DNA of 38,186 nt. It comes from RGIG1828 sp045654685 (GTDB lineage Bacteria > Bacillota > Clostridia > UMGS1810). Both the position numbers and the translations under genes were made by a program. Location: contig JAZONV010000056.1 in the NCBI GenBank assembly GCA_045654685.1, positions 1 through 38,186 of the forward strand, in the 5' to 3' direction. Positions 22,673 to 29,854 of this stretch are shown in pieces (within the stretch, counting starts at the first letter, position 1; every line of letters begins with the position of its first letter). Below the pieces are notes generated by a model. That model was given only the letters and a program-made list of their open reading frames with translations. It made no database searches and was not told the origin of the DNA.

Positions 22673-22678
22673 ACAATA

Positions 22679-22792
22679 TGTGTCCGCAGACAGTAGGTAG
22701 TCTTTTGATGTAAATCCTACCGAGGAATCATTTAATACAAGATTTTTATGAGTATTAATGTGCTTCCTGCCTTTGCGGCAGGAAGCATTTTT
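22679..22792 (+). promoter_or_regulatory. ribosomal protein L10 leader
   Basis: The transcript from the promoter just upstream contains GTAGG…CCTAC and the conserved unpaired TTTGATGTAAAT-like stretch of L10 leaders. A terminator hairpin follows (GCTTCCTGCC with GGCAGGAAGC, 22762-22786, then ATTTTTA). Binding of L10-L12 would favour termination before rplJ. Confidence 0.75.
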
Positions 22793-22853
22793 ATATATTC
22801 GGACACTGTGTTAATATATGTTAACTCACATTTTAACTCAGGAGGTGAATTTT

Positions 22854-23504
22854 ATGCCAAGCGCAAACGTATTGGAACAGAAAAAACAAGTCGTTGCTGA
22901 ATTAATCGAAACATTAAAATCAGCACAGGCTGGTGTTCTTGTTGACTACAGAGGAATCACAGTTGAACAGGATACAAAACTCCGTACAAAACTCAGAGAA
23001 GCAGGTGTAGAATACAAAGTTGTTAAAAACACTCTCACCAGATTCGCTGCAAACGAAGTTGGTTTCCAGGAACTTGATGAACAACTCAATGGACCTACAG
23101 CTCTTGCTATCAGCACAACAGATGCTGTTGCACCCGCAAAGGTTATCTCTGATTTTGCTAAAGAAGTTGAAACTCTTCAGATCAAAGCAGGCTTTGTTGA
23201 CGGAAAAGTTATTTCTCTCGATGAAGTAAAACAGTTAGCAAACACACCTTCCAGAGAAGTTCTTATCGCAAAGATTATGGGAAGCCTCAACGCTCCTATC
23301 TCCAAGCTTGTTAGAACTCTCCAGGCACTCGTTGATAACGGTGTTGAACCCGCAGACATCAATAATGCTGCTCCCGCAGAAGAAGCTGCACCTGTTGCAG
23401 AAGAAACTGCACCTGCAGTAGAAGAGACTGCACCTGCAGCAGAAGAAGCTGCACCCGTAGCAGAAGAAGCTGCTCCCGCAGAGGAAGCTCCTTCCGCTGA
23501 ATAA
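22854..23504 (+). CDS. rplJ: 50S ribosomal protein L10 with Ala/Glu/Pro-rich C-terminal extension
   Basis: 216 residues. The first 170 or so are typical L10 (LEQKKQVVAELIETLKSAQAGVLVDYRGITVEQDTKLR … LVRTLQALVDNG) and anchor L12 dimers to the stalk. About 43 extra residues follow, built from AEE(A/T)AP-type repeats with no charge but Glu. Usual L10 ends near 165-175. The frame extends upstream to 22818, but ATG 22854, with AGGAGGTG, is the start. The extension follows the L12-binding helix. Confidence 0.95.
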   Translation: MPSANVLEQKKQVVAELIETLKSAQAGVLVDYRGITVEQDTKLRTKLREAGVEYKVVKNTLTRFAANEVGFQELDEQLNGPTALAISTTDAVAPAKVISDFAKEVETLQIKAGFVDGKVISLDEVKQLANTPSREVLIAKIMGSLNAPISKLVRTLQALVDNGVEPADINNAAPAEEAAPVAEETAPAVEETAPAAEEAAPVAEEAAPAEEAPSAE

Positions 23505-23565
23505 TCAAAATATTAAAATTAATCGTGCAAAAGCACAAAAATATTTAACCAGGAGGTAAATTATC

Positions 23566-23937
23566 ATGGCAAATCTCGAACAGATCATTGCAGATATCAA
23601 AGAATTAAAATTATTAGAAGTTGCTGAATTAGTTAAAATGATGGAAGAGGAATTCGGCGTAAGCGCAGCTGCTCCCGTAGCTGTAGCAGGTGTTGCTGCT
23701 GCAGGCGGTGCTGCTGAAGCAGAAAAAACAGAATTCGACGTTGTACTTGCAGATGCAGGTGCTTCCAAACTCAAAGTTGTTAAGGTTGTTAAAGATCTCA
23801 CAGGTCTCGGCCTTAAAGAAGCAAAAGACGTTGTTGACGGCGCTCCCAAAACTGTTAAAGAAGGATGCAGCAAAGAAGAAGCTGAAAAAATCAAAGCTGA
23901 ACTCGAAGAAGCTGGCGCTAAAGTTGAACTTAAATAA
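23566..23937 (+). CDS. rplL: 50S ribosomal protein L7/L12
   Basis: 123 residues, normal: an N-terminal dimerisation domain, an Ala/Gly hinge (AAAPVAVAGVAAAGGAAEA) and a C-terminal factor-binding domain (FDVVLADAGASKLKVVKVVKDLTGLGLKEAKDVVDGAPKTVKEG). It recruits GTPase factors to the ribosome. The ATG follows AGGAGGT. A strong terminator follows at once; rpoB, usually next in Firmicutes, is not present. Confidence 0.97.
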   Translation: MANLEQIIADIKELKLLEVAELVKMMEEEFGVSAAAPVAVAGVAAAGGAAEAEKTEFDVVLADAGASKLKVVKVVKDLTGLGLKEAKDVVDGAPKTVKEGCSKEEAEKIKAELEEAGAKVELK

Positions 23938-23955
23938 TTTTAGGTATCAATTCAA

Positions 23956-23988
23956 AACCCGTATGCCAAAAGGTATACGGGTTTTTTC
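23956..23988 (+). terminator. terminator of the ribosomal protein operon
   Basis: AACCCGTATGCC pairs with GGTATACGGGTT, followed by TTTTTT, 19 bases after rplL. Confidence 0.9.
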
Positions 23989-24076
23989 TGTGTGAGAAAC
24001 TATGTTTTCATATAGTGAAAAATCTATTATATTGCTGTGCAAAATTTTTGAAAAGCAAACTCGCTTTTCTTGTGTT

Positions 24077-24898
24077 TTACAGCATCGTTTTTGTTTTTTT
24101 TCTGAATTCAGATGGTGAAAACCCGGTTGATTTTTTAAACATTCTGCAAAAGTGAGCCGGATTTGGGGCGCCAACATCTTCACCGATTTCCCATATTGTT
24201 TTAAATGAATTTGTCAAAAGATTTTTGGCAAGTTCAACCCTCATCCATATAACATAGTCATTTACAGTGCAGCCGTACACTTCTTTAAAAAGCTTGTACA
24301 GAGCATTTTTCGAAACATGGATATTCTTACATATAGATTGTATGTTTATGTCACCTGATAGGTTATTTTTTATGTATTCGGATGCATCTGTAAGGATACC
24401 GGGTATGTTTAATTCAATGGAGTTTTCAATGAGGGTTTCGCATATGAGATTTACGAGGCTCTGAATTTGAGACATGGAGTAGGATGCTATTTTCAGATAT
24501 TGTTTTTTGATGATATCTTTGTCCCGTCCGAGCCACTTAACCTTTTCCCATACGGTTTCAAAGGAAGTGTCGGATCTGTTTCTGCCAATAATAATAAATC
24601 CCACAGTAATTCCGTTCTTAATCAGAGGCATAACCATGTCAACAATTCCTGCATGACATGAATGTATAACCGCTTTTTTTGTATCACGGCATTGTGTCAG
24701 CATTTTAAGATCTGATTGCATACACAGATCATACCCGTTTTTGGTATTTTGGATTGTCATACAAAAATCGGGAGAATTTTGCTCAAAAGTTGCTATATGA
24801 TTAAATTGATTGTCTAAAACAGCGATATTCAAACCGGTCAGATTTGCAAAGTCTGAAACGGTTTTTTTAATTCTGTTAGTATTGTATTCAATAATCAT
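24077..24898 (-). CDS. AraC-family regulator with PocR-type sensory domain
   Basis: 273 residues. The N-terminal half (about 10-165) fits a PocR ligand-binding domain: FANLTGLNIAVLDNQF, CMTIQNTKNGYDLCMQSD, VIHSCHAGIVDMVMPLIKNGITVGFIIIG. The C-terminal 100 residues are a double helix-turn-helix of the AraC kind (SICKNIHVSKNALYKLFKEVYGCTVNDYV … IGEDVGAPNPAHFCRMFKKSTGFSPSEFR). The start is the internal ATG preceded by GGAGTGG. It is divergent from the GH28-like gene 217 bases away and is its likely activator, probably in response to a small metabolite or sugar. Confidence 0.85.
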   Translation of the reverse strand: MIIEYNTNRIKKTVSDFANLTGLNIAVLDNQFNHIATFEQNSPDFCMTIQNTKNGYDLCMQSDLKMLTQCRDTKKAVIHSCHAGIVDMVMPLIKNGITVGFIIIGRNRSDTSFETVWEKVKWLGRDKDIIKKQYLKIASYSMSQIQSLVNLICETLIENSIELNIPGILTDASEYIKNNLSGDINIQSICKNIHVSKNALYKLFKEVYGCTVNDYVIWMRVELAKNLLTNSFKTIWEIGEDVGAPNPAHFCRMFKKSTGFSPSEFRKKTKTML

Positions 24899-25115
24899 GA
24901 AATCCACTCCATTTGTTTGTATGTTCATTATGACACATATATTTACTTGTGTCAATTGAATTTTATTTAAAATCCGGATAATTTTGTGTCGGGAAAAAAA
25001 GTCAATAAATGGGGAAGAAATATAAAGCAAAAGCTAAATGAGGATATTGTTTTTGAAAAATAAATATTATATAATACCTATATAGATTAATTTGAAAATC
25101 AGGAGGAATACTCTA

Positions 25116-26375
25116 ATGTCAGTTACTTTTAATCATAAACTATACGGTGACGGAATTCATGACGATCTTCCCGCAATTCAGGAAATGCTTGATTCGGGAA
25201 TGAAATGCGTTAGCCTTCCTGCACCTGAAATTAACTATCTCATATCAGGTCCGATCAGGGTTCATTCAAATCAGGAATTAAATATAGACCGTAATGCTAA
25301 AATTGTTCTCAAAGATTGGTCTGACTCTCTTATGTTGAAAATCGGCGATGAAGATGAACTTTGTGAAAACATAAAAATTAACGGCGGAATATGGGACATG
25401 AATCATAATAACCAAAGTCCTAACCCCTGGCATTTTCCAAACCCCAAAACAGGCAAGACAAGCTATGAAGTTCTTCGCGAAAAAGGAATATATCCAACCA
25501 TTTTCCCTCTCCCTGAAGAGGCAAACGGAGTTAATAATCTGGATGATTTTCCCAAAGATTTATACCTCGGTCACTGTATGTCATTTACCAACATTAAAAG
25601 ACTCTATATAGGAAATTTAACCATCACAAATCCGGTTGTGTATGGAATGGATTTGTATATGGTGGAAGATTTCACCGTGGAGAACATAGATTTTGACTAC
25701 ACAGAGGGCAGTCCGAAACTATGGAATATGGACGGTGTTCATCTGGAGGGATATTGTAAAAACGGATATATCAAAAATCTCAAAGGCGCTTGCCATGATG
25801 ATACTGTTGCTCTCACATCTGATGATTCTTTCTTTACAGGACCAATTGAAAATATAACTATTGATGGAATCTATGGTGATAATTCTCATAGTGCCGTGAG
25901 ACTTCTTTCAAGGGTTAACCCTGTAAAAAATGTTCATATAACTAATGTTTACGGAACCTATTATGCCTATGCGGTGGTGTTGAGCAAATATTCCGAACTT
26001 CCTGAACGTTCAGGTTTTGAAAATATAAACATTGATAATATCTATGCATCTATTTGTCCCGGAACTGTTGATGTCCCGGGAAATAATCGTCCTGTTATCT
26101 GGATTGGGGATAACATTGATGTAAAAAATCTCAACATTGCAAGTCTTCACAGGAATGAAACTCATAATCCTTTGCCTACCATTGAAATTTATGAGGGAAG
26201 TACAGTTGATCGTCTTTCCGTGTCAAATTGTACTCAAGTGAATGAAACCGATGGAAAAATAAGTTTTATTCACAATAAGGGAGTAATCAATAATCTTTAT
26301 GTATATAACGTTGACGTGGGTGATGGCGAACTTATTGCAAAGGACGGGGAAATAAAAAATATTTCAATAATCTAA
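25116..26375 (+). CDS. cytoplasmic right-handed beta-helix protein, GH28-like
   Basis: 419 residues. The start LYGDGIHDDLPAIQEMLDSG is typical of pectate-lyase-superfamily and GH28 proteins. Many short beta-helix coils follow. The region NMDGVHLEG … GACHDDTVALTSDD matches the N-x-D, DD acid motifs of polygalacturonase-like enzymes, so hydrolysis of an oligosaccharide is plausible. There is no signal peptide, so the substrate must be imported. The start is ATG 25116, with AGGAGG; the frame opens earlier at 25092 without support. No transporter lies beside it. Confidence 0.78.
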   Translation: MSVTFNHKLYGDGIHDDLPAIQEMLDSGMKCVSLPAPEINYLISGPIRVHSNQELNIDRNAKIVLKDWSDSLMLKIGDEDELCENIKINGGIWDMNHNNQSPNPWHFPNPKTGKTSYEVLREKGIYPTIFPLPEEANGVNNLDDFPKDLYLGHCMSFTNIKRLYIGNLTITNPVVYGMDLYMVEDFTVENIDFDYTEGSPKLWNMDGVHLEGYCKNGYIKNLKGACHDDTVALTSDDSFFTGPIENITIDGIYGDNSHSAVRLLSRVNPVKNVHITNVYGTYYAYAVVLSKYSELPERSGFENINIDNIYASICPGTVDVPGNNRPVIWIGDNIDVKNLNIASLHRNETHNPLPTIEIYEGSTVDRLSVSNCTQVNETDGKISFIHNKGVINNLYVYNVDVGDGELIAKDGEIKNISII

Positions 26376-26396
26376 AATTAAATAAACACAAAAAAA

Positions 26397-26430
26397 TAAA
26401 ACATTTTCAATCGAAAATGTTTTATTTTTT
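26397..26430. terminator. bidirectional terminator
   Basis: AAACATTTTC pairs with GAAAATGTTT (26399-26422), flanked by A-rich and T-rich tails. It serves the convergent GH28-like and XRE genes. Confidence 0.75.
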
Positions 26431-26619
26431 GTATTCTATTATATCTTCAACGTTACATTCAAGTATCCTGCAAAAATCATCTATTTTCATAGTGCTGATT
26501 CCATTTCCTTTTTTTATTCGGTCAATGGTGGCACTGCTTATACCGTATTTGTTAATCAACATATAAGTTGAAATATTTTTGTTTTTTAAGGTTTGCCAAA
26601 ATGGCGCATAAGAAATCAT
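26422..26619 (-). CDS. small XRE-family regulator
   Basis: 65 residues, a bare helix-turn-helix domain: PFWQTLKNKNISTYMLINKYGISSATIDRIKKGNGISTMKIDDFCRILECNVEDIIEY. There is no sensor domain. An ATG at 26619 with GGGAG 9 bases upstream is preferred over the longer frame from 26673. Small regulators like this often repress their own or a divergent promoter; a strong divergent promoter with a dyad lies just upstream (26674-26702). Confidence 0.8.
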   Translation of the reverse strand: MISYAPFWQTLKNKNISTYMLINKYGISSATIDRIKKGNGISTMKIDDFCRILECNVEDIIEYKK

Positions 26620-26673
26620 TTTCAATAACTCCCGTAACTTTTTCTGATTATAGGATAAAATGTAATTTGTCAC

Positions 26674-26702
26674 TTGACAATAGTCATAATTGTGACTATA
26701 AT
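26674..26702 (+). promoter_or_regulatory. consensus promoter with dyad operator, pointing away from the XRE gene
   Basis: TTGACA (26674-26679), a 17-bp spacer and TATAAT (26697-26702). The spacer and -10 box carry ATAGTCA-6-TGACTAT, a perfect 7-bp dyad, a good site for the adjacent XRE protein. Downstream on this strand there is only a 19-codon frame and then the palindromic element at 26788. Confidence 0.65.
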
Positions 26703-26787
26703 GTGATTATGAGGAAAATATTATTTCCGATAAATAAATATGTTAATTTTCTCATTGTCGCCAAATAATTATTTATTATAATTATAT

Positions 26788-27060
26788 AATTGGAGTTTGT
26801 CTCACTGATTGAAAATCAATCAGCGAGAATGAAATGCACTCGAAGGTGCATGAAATGAAACCTTCGGTTTCATGAAATACTGCTTTGCAGACATTATTAT
26901 GGAAAAAAACTCGCTTTGGCGAGTTTTAACTTTAATGAATTCCATTGGAATTCATATCATGCCAACGCAGTTGTCATTTCATGGCGTAGCCATTTCATGT
27001 GCCGAATGGCACATTTCATTCGGTGAGTTTGCAAAACAAACTCACCGCTAAACTCCAATT
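26788..27060. mobile_element. 273-bp palindromic, MITE-like repeat element
   Basis: Terminal inverted repeats AATTGGAGTTT (26788-26798) and AAACTCCAATT (27050-27060). Between them lie at least eight small perfect hairpins (for example CTGATTG/CAATCAG, GAAACC/GGTTTC, a central AAAACTCGC/GCGAGTTTT, GTGCC/GGCAC, GAGTTTG/CAAACTC). In the left half they are separated by ATGAAAT, in the right half by its complement ATTTCAT, so the whole can also fold as one long hairpin with side arms. There is no ORF. It looks like a non-autonomous transposable element or a structured RNA. Confidence 0.6.
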
Positions 27061-27079
27061 TTATATTATTACTGATTTT

Positions 27080-27445
27080 TCATTTTTTTGGTTTTGGCTT
27101 ACATATAAGAGCAAACAGGAATCCGAAAAAAATTGCGGCGGAAATTCCGCAGGCGGCACCCGTAACACCGCCACAAAGAATACCAAGTATACCTTTTTCC
27201 GTGATTGCAGTCATAACTCCTTTGGCAAGGGTATATCCAAATCCTATGATGGGTACCGTCGCACCGCATCCGGCGTAGTCAACAATGGGTTTAAAAATGC
27301 CGAGGGATGTGAGAATTACCCCTGCAATCACATATGCAACCATAACTCTTGCAGGAGTGAGTTTGGTTTTGTCTATGATAATCTGGGCAATAGCACAAAA
27401 AAAACCACCAACCCAGAAAGCATTTATAAATTTCATCATTTCCAT
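27080..27445 (-). CDS. spoVAE: stage V sporulation protein AE (SpoVAE)
   Basis: 121 residues with four hydrophobic helices: FWVGGFFCAIAQIIID, RVMVAYVIAGVILTSLG, VPIIGFGYTLAKGVM and ILCGGVTGAACGISAAIFFGFLFALI. It is part of the inner-membrane SpoVA channel that moves dipicolinic acid into the spore and out at germination. It is the last gene of the operon, 6 bases after spoVAD. Length is typical of the AE(b) form. Confidence 0.92.
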   Translation of the reverse strand: MEMMKFINAFWVGGFFCAIAQIIIDKTKLTPARVMVAYVIAGVILTSLGIFKPIVDYAGCGATVPIIGFGYTLAKGVMTAITEKGILGILCGGVTGAACGISAAIFFGFLFALICKPKPKK

Positions 27446-27451
27446 AAAATA

Positions 27452-28450
27452 TCACCTCGAAAGTTCAATTTCTGCTCCGTGGGATATACCACATATGGGT
27501 TCACCCAACAGAACACTTGACGGACTCATAAGAGCACCGGTTCCCACAAGAAGAATTTTCCCGAATTTCTTTTCTTTCATCATCTTATAGAAATATCCTG
27601 AAAAAACAGATGCAATACATCCGCACCCGCTTCCGCCTGCATCAACCTTCTGGCTGTCTTTGTCAAATATCAAACTTCCGCAGTCAAGATGTTTTTTTCT
27701 TATGTCATACCCCTCTTTTTTCATAAGTTCAAGGAGTATATCTGTGCCTACGAATGCAAGGTCACCTGTGACAATACAGTCGTAGTCATCCTGGGTTGTA
27801 TTTGTTGATTTAAAGTGAGAAACAATAGTATCTGCACATGATGGTGCCATTGCCGCCCCCATATTGTTTGCATCTGTCACACCTAAATCAACGATTTTGC
27901 CGATTGTGACTTTTGAAACTTTAATATCCGTTTCTTTTTCTGATATTATCACACACCCCGAACCGGTAACAGTCCATTGGGATGTGGGAGTTCTGACTTC
28001 CCCGTATTCAAGAGGGAATCTGTATTGCTTTTGAGATGAACAGAAATGACTCGAAGTAATTGATGCAACACTTTTTGCATATCCTGCACCAACACTCATA
28101 GCCCCAAGGCACATTCCCTCAACAAAAGTAGAACATGCACCATATAGACCGAAAAGAGGAATATCAAAGGACTTGAGACCAAAAGAACTTGCCATGCATT
28201 GATTGAGAAGGTCGCCCGAAAAAACCAAATCAATGTCTTCGGAGGTTTTTCCGGCAGATGTAAGAGCACCTGAAAGGGTGTTTTTCAGCATGCAGCTTTC
28301 GGCTTCTTCCCATGTTTTTTGTCCCAAAAGGTCATCTGAATAGCGTGCATCAAAATATTTTGCCAATGGGCCTTCGCTTTCTTTTGAACCAACAGATGAA
28401 AATGCACTTTCTATATATGCACCTTTAATTTCAATTGTCTGATTTCTCAT
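27452..28450 (-). CDS. spoVAD: stage V sporulation protein AD (SpoVAD)
   Basis: 332 residues with a thiolase-like fold: YIESAFSSVGSKESEGPLAKYFDARY, the conserved FDIPLFGLYGACSTFVEGMCLGA (Cys at the thiolase nucleophile position), SSHFCSSQKQYRFPLEYG and DAGGSGCGCIASV. It binds dipicolinic acid on the inner membrane and lacks catalysis. The ATG follows AAGGAAGTG. Middle gene of the spoVA operon. Confidence 0.95.
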   Translation of the reverse strand: MRNQTIEIKGAYIESAFSSVGSKESEGPLAKYFDARYSDDLLGQKTWEEAESCMLKNTLSGALTSAGKTSEDIDLVFSGDLLNQCMASSFGLKSFDIPLFGLYGACSTFVEGMCLGAMSVGAGYAKSVASITSSHFCSSQKQYRFPLEYGEVRTPTSQWTVTGSGCVIISEKETDIKVSKVTIGKIVDLGVTDANNMGAAMAPSCADTIVSHFKSTNTTQDDYDCIVTGDLAFVGTDILLELMKKEGYDIRKKHLDCGSLIFDKDSQKVDAGGSGCGCIASVFSGYFYKMMKEKKFGKILLVGTGALMSPSSVLLGEPICGISHGAEIELSR

Positions 28451-28462
28451 TTTTTCACTTCC

Positions 28463-28909
28463 TTATAAAGTTAAAATATAATATATCACTCCGCACACAA
28501 CAGATGCGCTGATTCCATAAACGATAACAGGTCCTGCAATGGTGAACATTTTTGCACCAACGCCCAAAACAAGCCCTTCTGCTTTGTATTCCATGGCAGA
28601 TGATACGATGCTGTTTGCAAATCCTGTTATCGGCACCAATGTTCCGGCTTTTCCAATTCTTGCAATATTGTCATATATGCCAATGCCTGTGAGAAATGCC
28701 CCCAGAAAAATCATTGCAGATGATGTTATGGATGGTGCATCTTCCTCGCTGACTCCGGCAAGGGACAAAATTTCGCTTATAAATTGTCCCAGAGTGCATA
28801 TTAAACCTCCCACAAGAAACGAAAGACACACATCTTTAAACAATGAAGAGGGTGGAGATTTTTGCTTTACAAGGGTATTATAATCCTTTTGTTGCTTTTT
28901 GATATCCAT
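28463..28909 (-). CDS. spoVAC: stage V sporulation protein AC (SpoVAC)
   Basis: 148 residues, basic N-terminus then several membrane helices (LSFLVGGLICTLGQFISEI, ITSSAMIFLGAFLTGIGIYDNI, TLVPITGFANSIVSSAMEYK, ITGPVIVYGISASVVCGVIYYIL-like). SpoVAC behaves as the mechanosensitive channel of the complex. It is the first gene; a candidate sigma-G promoter lies upstream. The spoVAA, AB, AEa and AF genes are absent, the reduced clostridial form. Confidence 0.94.
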   Translation of the reverse strand: MDIKKQQKDYNTLVKQKSPPSSLFKDVCLSFLVGGLICTLGQFISEILSLAGVSEEDAPSITSSAMIFLGAFLTGIGIYDNIARIGKAGTLVPITGFANSIVSSAMEYKAEGLVLGVGAKMFTIAGPVIVYGISASVVCGVIYYILTL

Positions 28910-28945
28910 AATATATCTATCCTTTTTATGCAGAATTTATATAAA

Positions 28946-28974
28946 TAATATTTGTAGAATCCAAAAACATATGC
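28946..28974 (-). promoter_or_regulatory. possible sigma-G promoter of spoVA
   Basis: On the minus strand: GCATA (28974-28970), a 17-bp spacer and AATATTA (28952-28946), close to the forespore consensus GNATA and CATANTA, 37 bases ahead of spoVAC. Confidence 0.35.
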
Positions 28975-29092
28975 TGACAAAAAAAGGAGAAAGAATTTAT
29001 ATACAAATTGCACATAAAACACAGACATTAATAAGATTGATTTGTTTCAAACAACCTTTTTGCAATTTTTTCAAAATTTTTTAAAAAAATTG

Positions 29093-29121
29093 TTGACAAA
29101 TGCACACCTTGGTGCTATAAT
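29093..29121 (+). promoter_or_regulatory. tRNA-Leu(GAG) promoter
   Basis: TTGACA (29093-29098), a 17-bp spacer and TATAAT (29116-29121), a perfect consensus 20 bases before the tRNA. Confidence 0.9.
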
Positions 29122-29141
29122 ATCTTTTGTTGACGCGGTAC

Positions 29142-29225
29142 GCGAGCATGCTGGAATTGGCAGACAGGCACGTTTGAGGGGCGTGTGTTTCGTACGTGTG
29201 GGTTCAAGTCCCACTGCTCGCACCA
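29142..29225 (+). tRNA. tRNA-Leu (anticodon GAG)
   Basis: 84 bases including an encoded CCA. The acceptor GCGAGCA pairs with TGCTCGC, the anticodon loop is TTGAGGG, a long variable arm is present and the T-arm is GTGGGTTCAAGTCCCAC. A terminator follows at 29233-29266. Confidence 0.95.
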
Positions 29226-29232
29226 ACAACTA

Positions 29233-29266
29233 AACCGCATACCGAAAGGTATGCGGTTGTTTTTTT
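29233..29266 (+). terminator. tRNA-Leu(GAG) terminator
   Basis: AACCGCATACC pairs perfectly with GGTATGCGGTT across GAAA, then GTTTTTTT. Confidence 0.85.
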
Positions 29267-29280
29267 AAGTTTTTAAAATA

Positions 29281-29460
29281 TATGCGGATATGGCGGAACT
29301 TAAGTGATACCCCAAGAGTGCGCGGAGCACGATTGGAAGGTAGAACTTATGGCAAAACGTCCAATGAGTGGAGCACCCTCAAACGGTGCGAACACGATTT
29401 GCAGACGTTGACGGCTGGCAGACACGCAGAGTTTTAAAATGGCAACGAAAATTTAATATA
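29281..29460 (+). repeat. 180-bp tRNA-Leu-fragment unit, copy 1
   Basis: It begins with the first 17 bases of the downstream tRNA-Leu (GCGGATATGGCGGAACT at 29284), then departs from it. It carries ATACCCCAAGAGTGCGCGGAGCAC, and near its end GGCTGGCAGACACGCAG followed by AGTTTTAAAAT, which looks like the D-arm to anticodon part of a tRNA-Leu(TAA). It lacks the 3' half, so it is not a functional tRNA. Confidence 0.8.
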
Positions 29461-29640
29461 TATGCGGATATGGCGGAACTTAAGTGATACCCCAAGAGTG
29501 CGCGGAGCACGATTGGAAGGTAGAACTTATGGCAAAACGTTCAAAGAGTGGAGCACCCTCAAACGGTGCGAACACGATTTGCAGACGTTGACGGCTGGCA
29601 GACACGCAGAGTTTTAAAATGGCAACGAAAATTTAATATA
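29461..29640 (+). repeat. 180-bp tRNA-Leu-fragment unit, copy 2
   Basis: This is an exact tandem of copy 1 apart from two substitutions near 29542-29546. The period of 180 continues into the true tRNA-Leu at 29644, so the real gene occupies the start of what would be a third unit. The near identity implies recent duplication. Confidence 0.85.
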
Positions 29641-29643
29641 TAT

Positions 29644-29730
29644 GCGGATATGGCGGAACTGGCAGACGCGCTAGCTTCAGGTGCTAGTTGGGGCAACTCA
29701 GTGCAGGTTCGATTCCTGTTATCCGCACCA
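29644..29730 (+). tRNA. tRNA-Leu (anticodon CAG)
   Basis: 87 bases with encoded CCA. The acceptor GCGGATA pairs with TATCCGC (one G-T tolerated), the anticodon stem CTAGC/GCTAG holds the loop TTCAGGT, the variable arm is long and the T-arm is GCAGGTTCGATTCCTGT. No promoter is visible between the repeats, so it may be expressed by read-through or from within a unit. Confidence 0.94.
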
Positions 29731-29734
29731 TATC

Positions 29735-29774
29735 GAGTGTTCATAACGTGTATGAAGTTATGAACACTCTTTTT
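29735..29774 (+). terminator. tRNA-Leu(CAG) terminator
   Basis: GAGTGTTCATAAC (29735-29747) pairs perfectly with GTTATGAACACTC (29757-29769), followed by TTTTT. Confidence 0.88.
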
Positions 29775-29854
29775 GTTTCCAAACATTGATATTTTTGAAT
29801 TTTTGTAGTATAATTTATATTGATTTTAAATTTATAATGCAAAAGGTGCAGATA

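Noticed and set aside
26999..27590. Plus-strand frames opposite spoVAE and spoVAD
   Set aside because: The spoVA proteins on the minus strand match their families fully; the opposite frames are shadows.
29281..29640. The 180-bp tandem units as a CRISPR array
   Set aside because: Only two adjacent near-identical copies with no unique spacers, no short repeat and no cas genes; the units start with a tRNA fragment.
29548..29763. Plus-strand 71-codon frame running through tRNA-Leu
   Set aside because: It is a read-through of the repeat unit and the tRNA gene itself.
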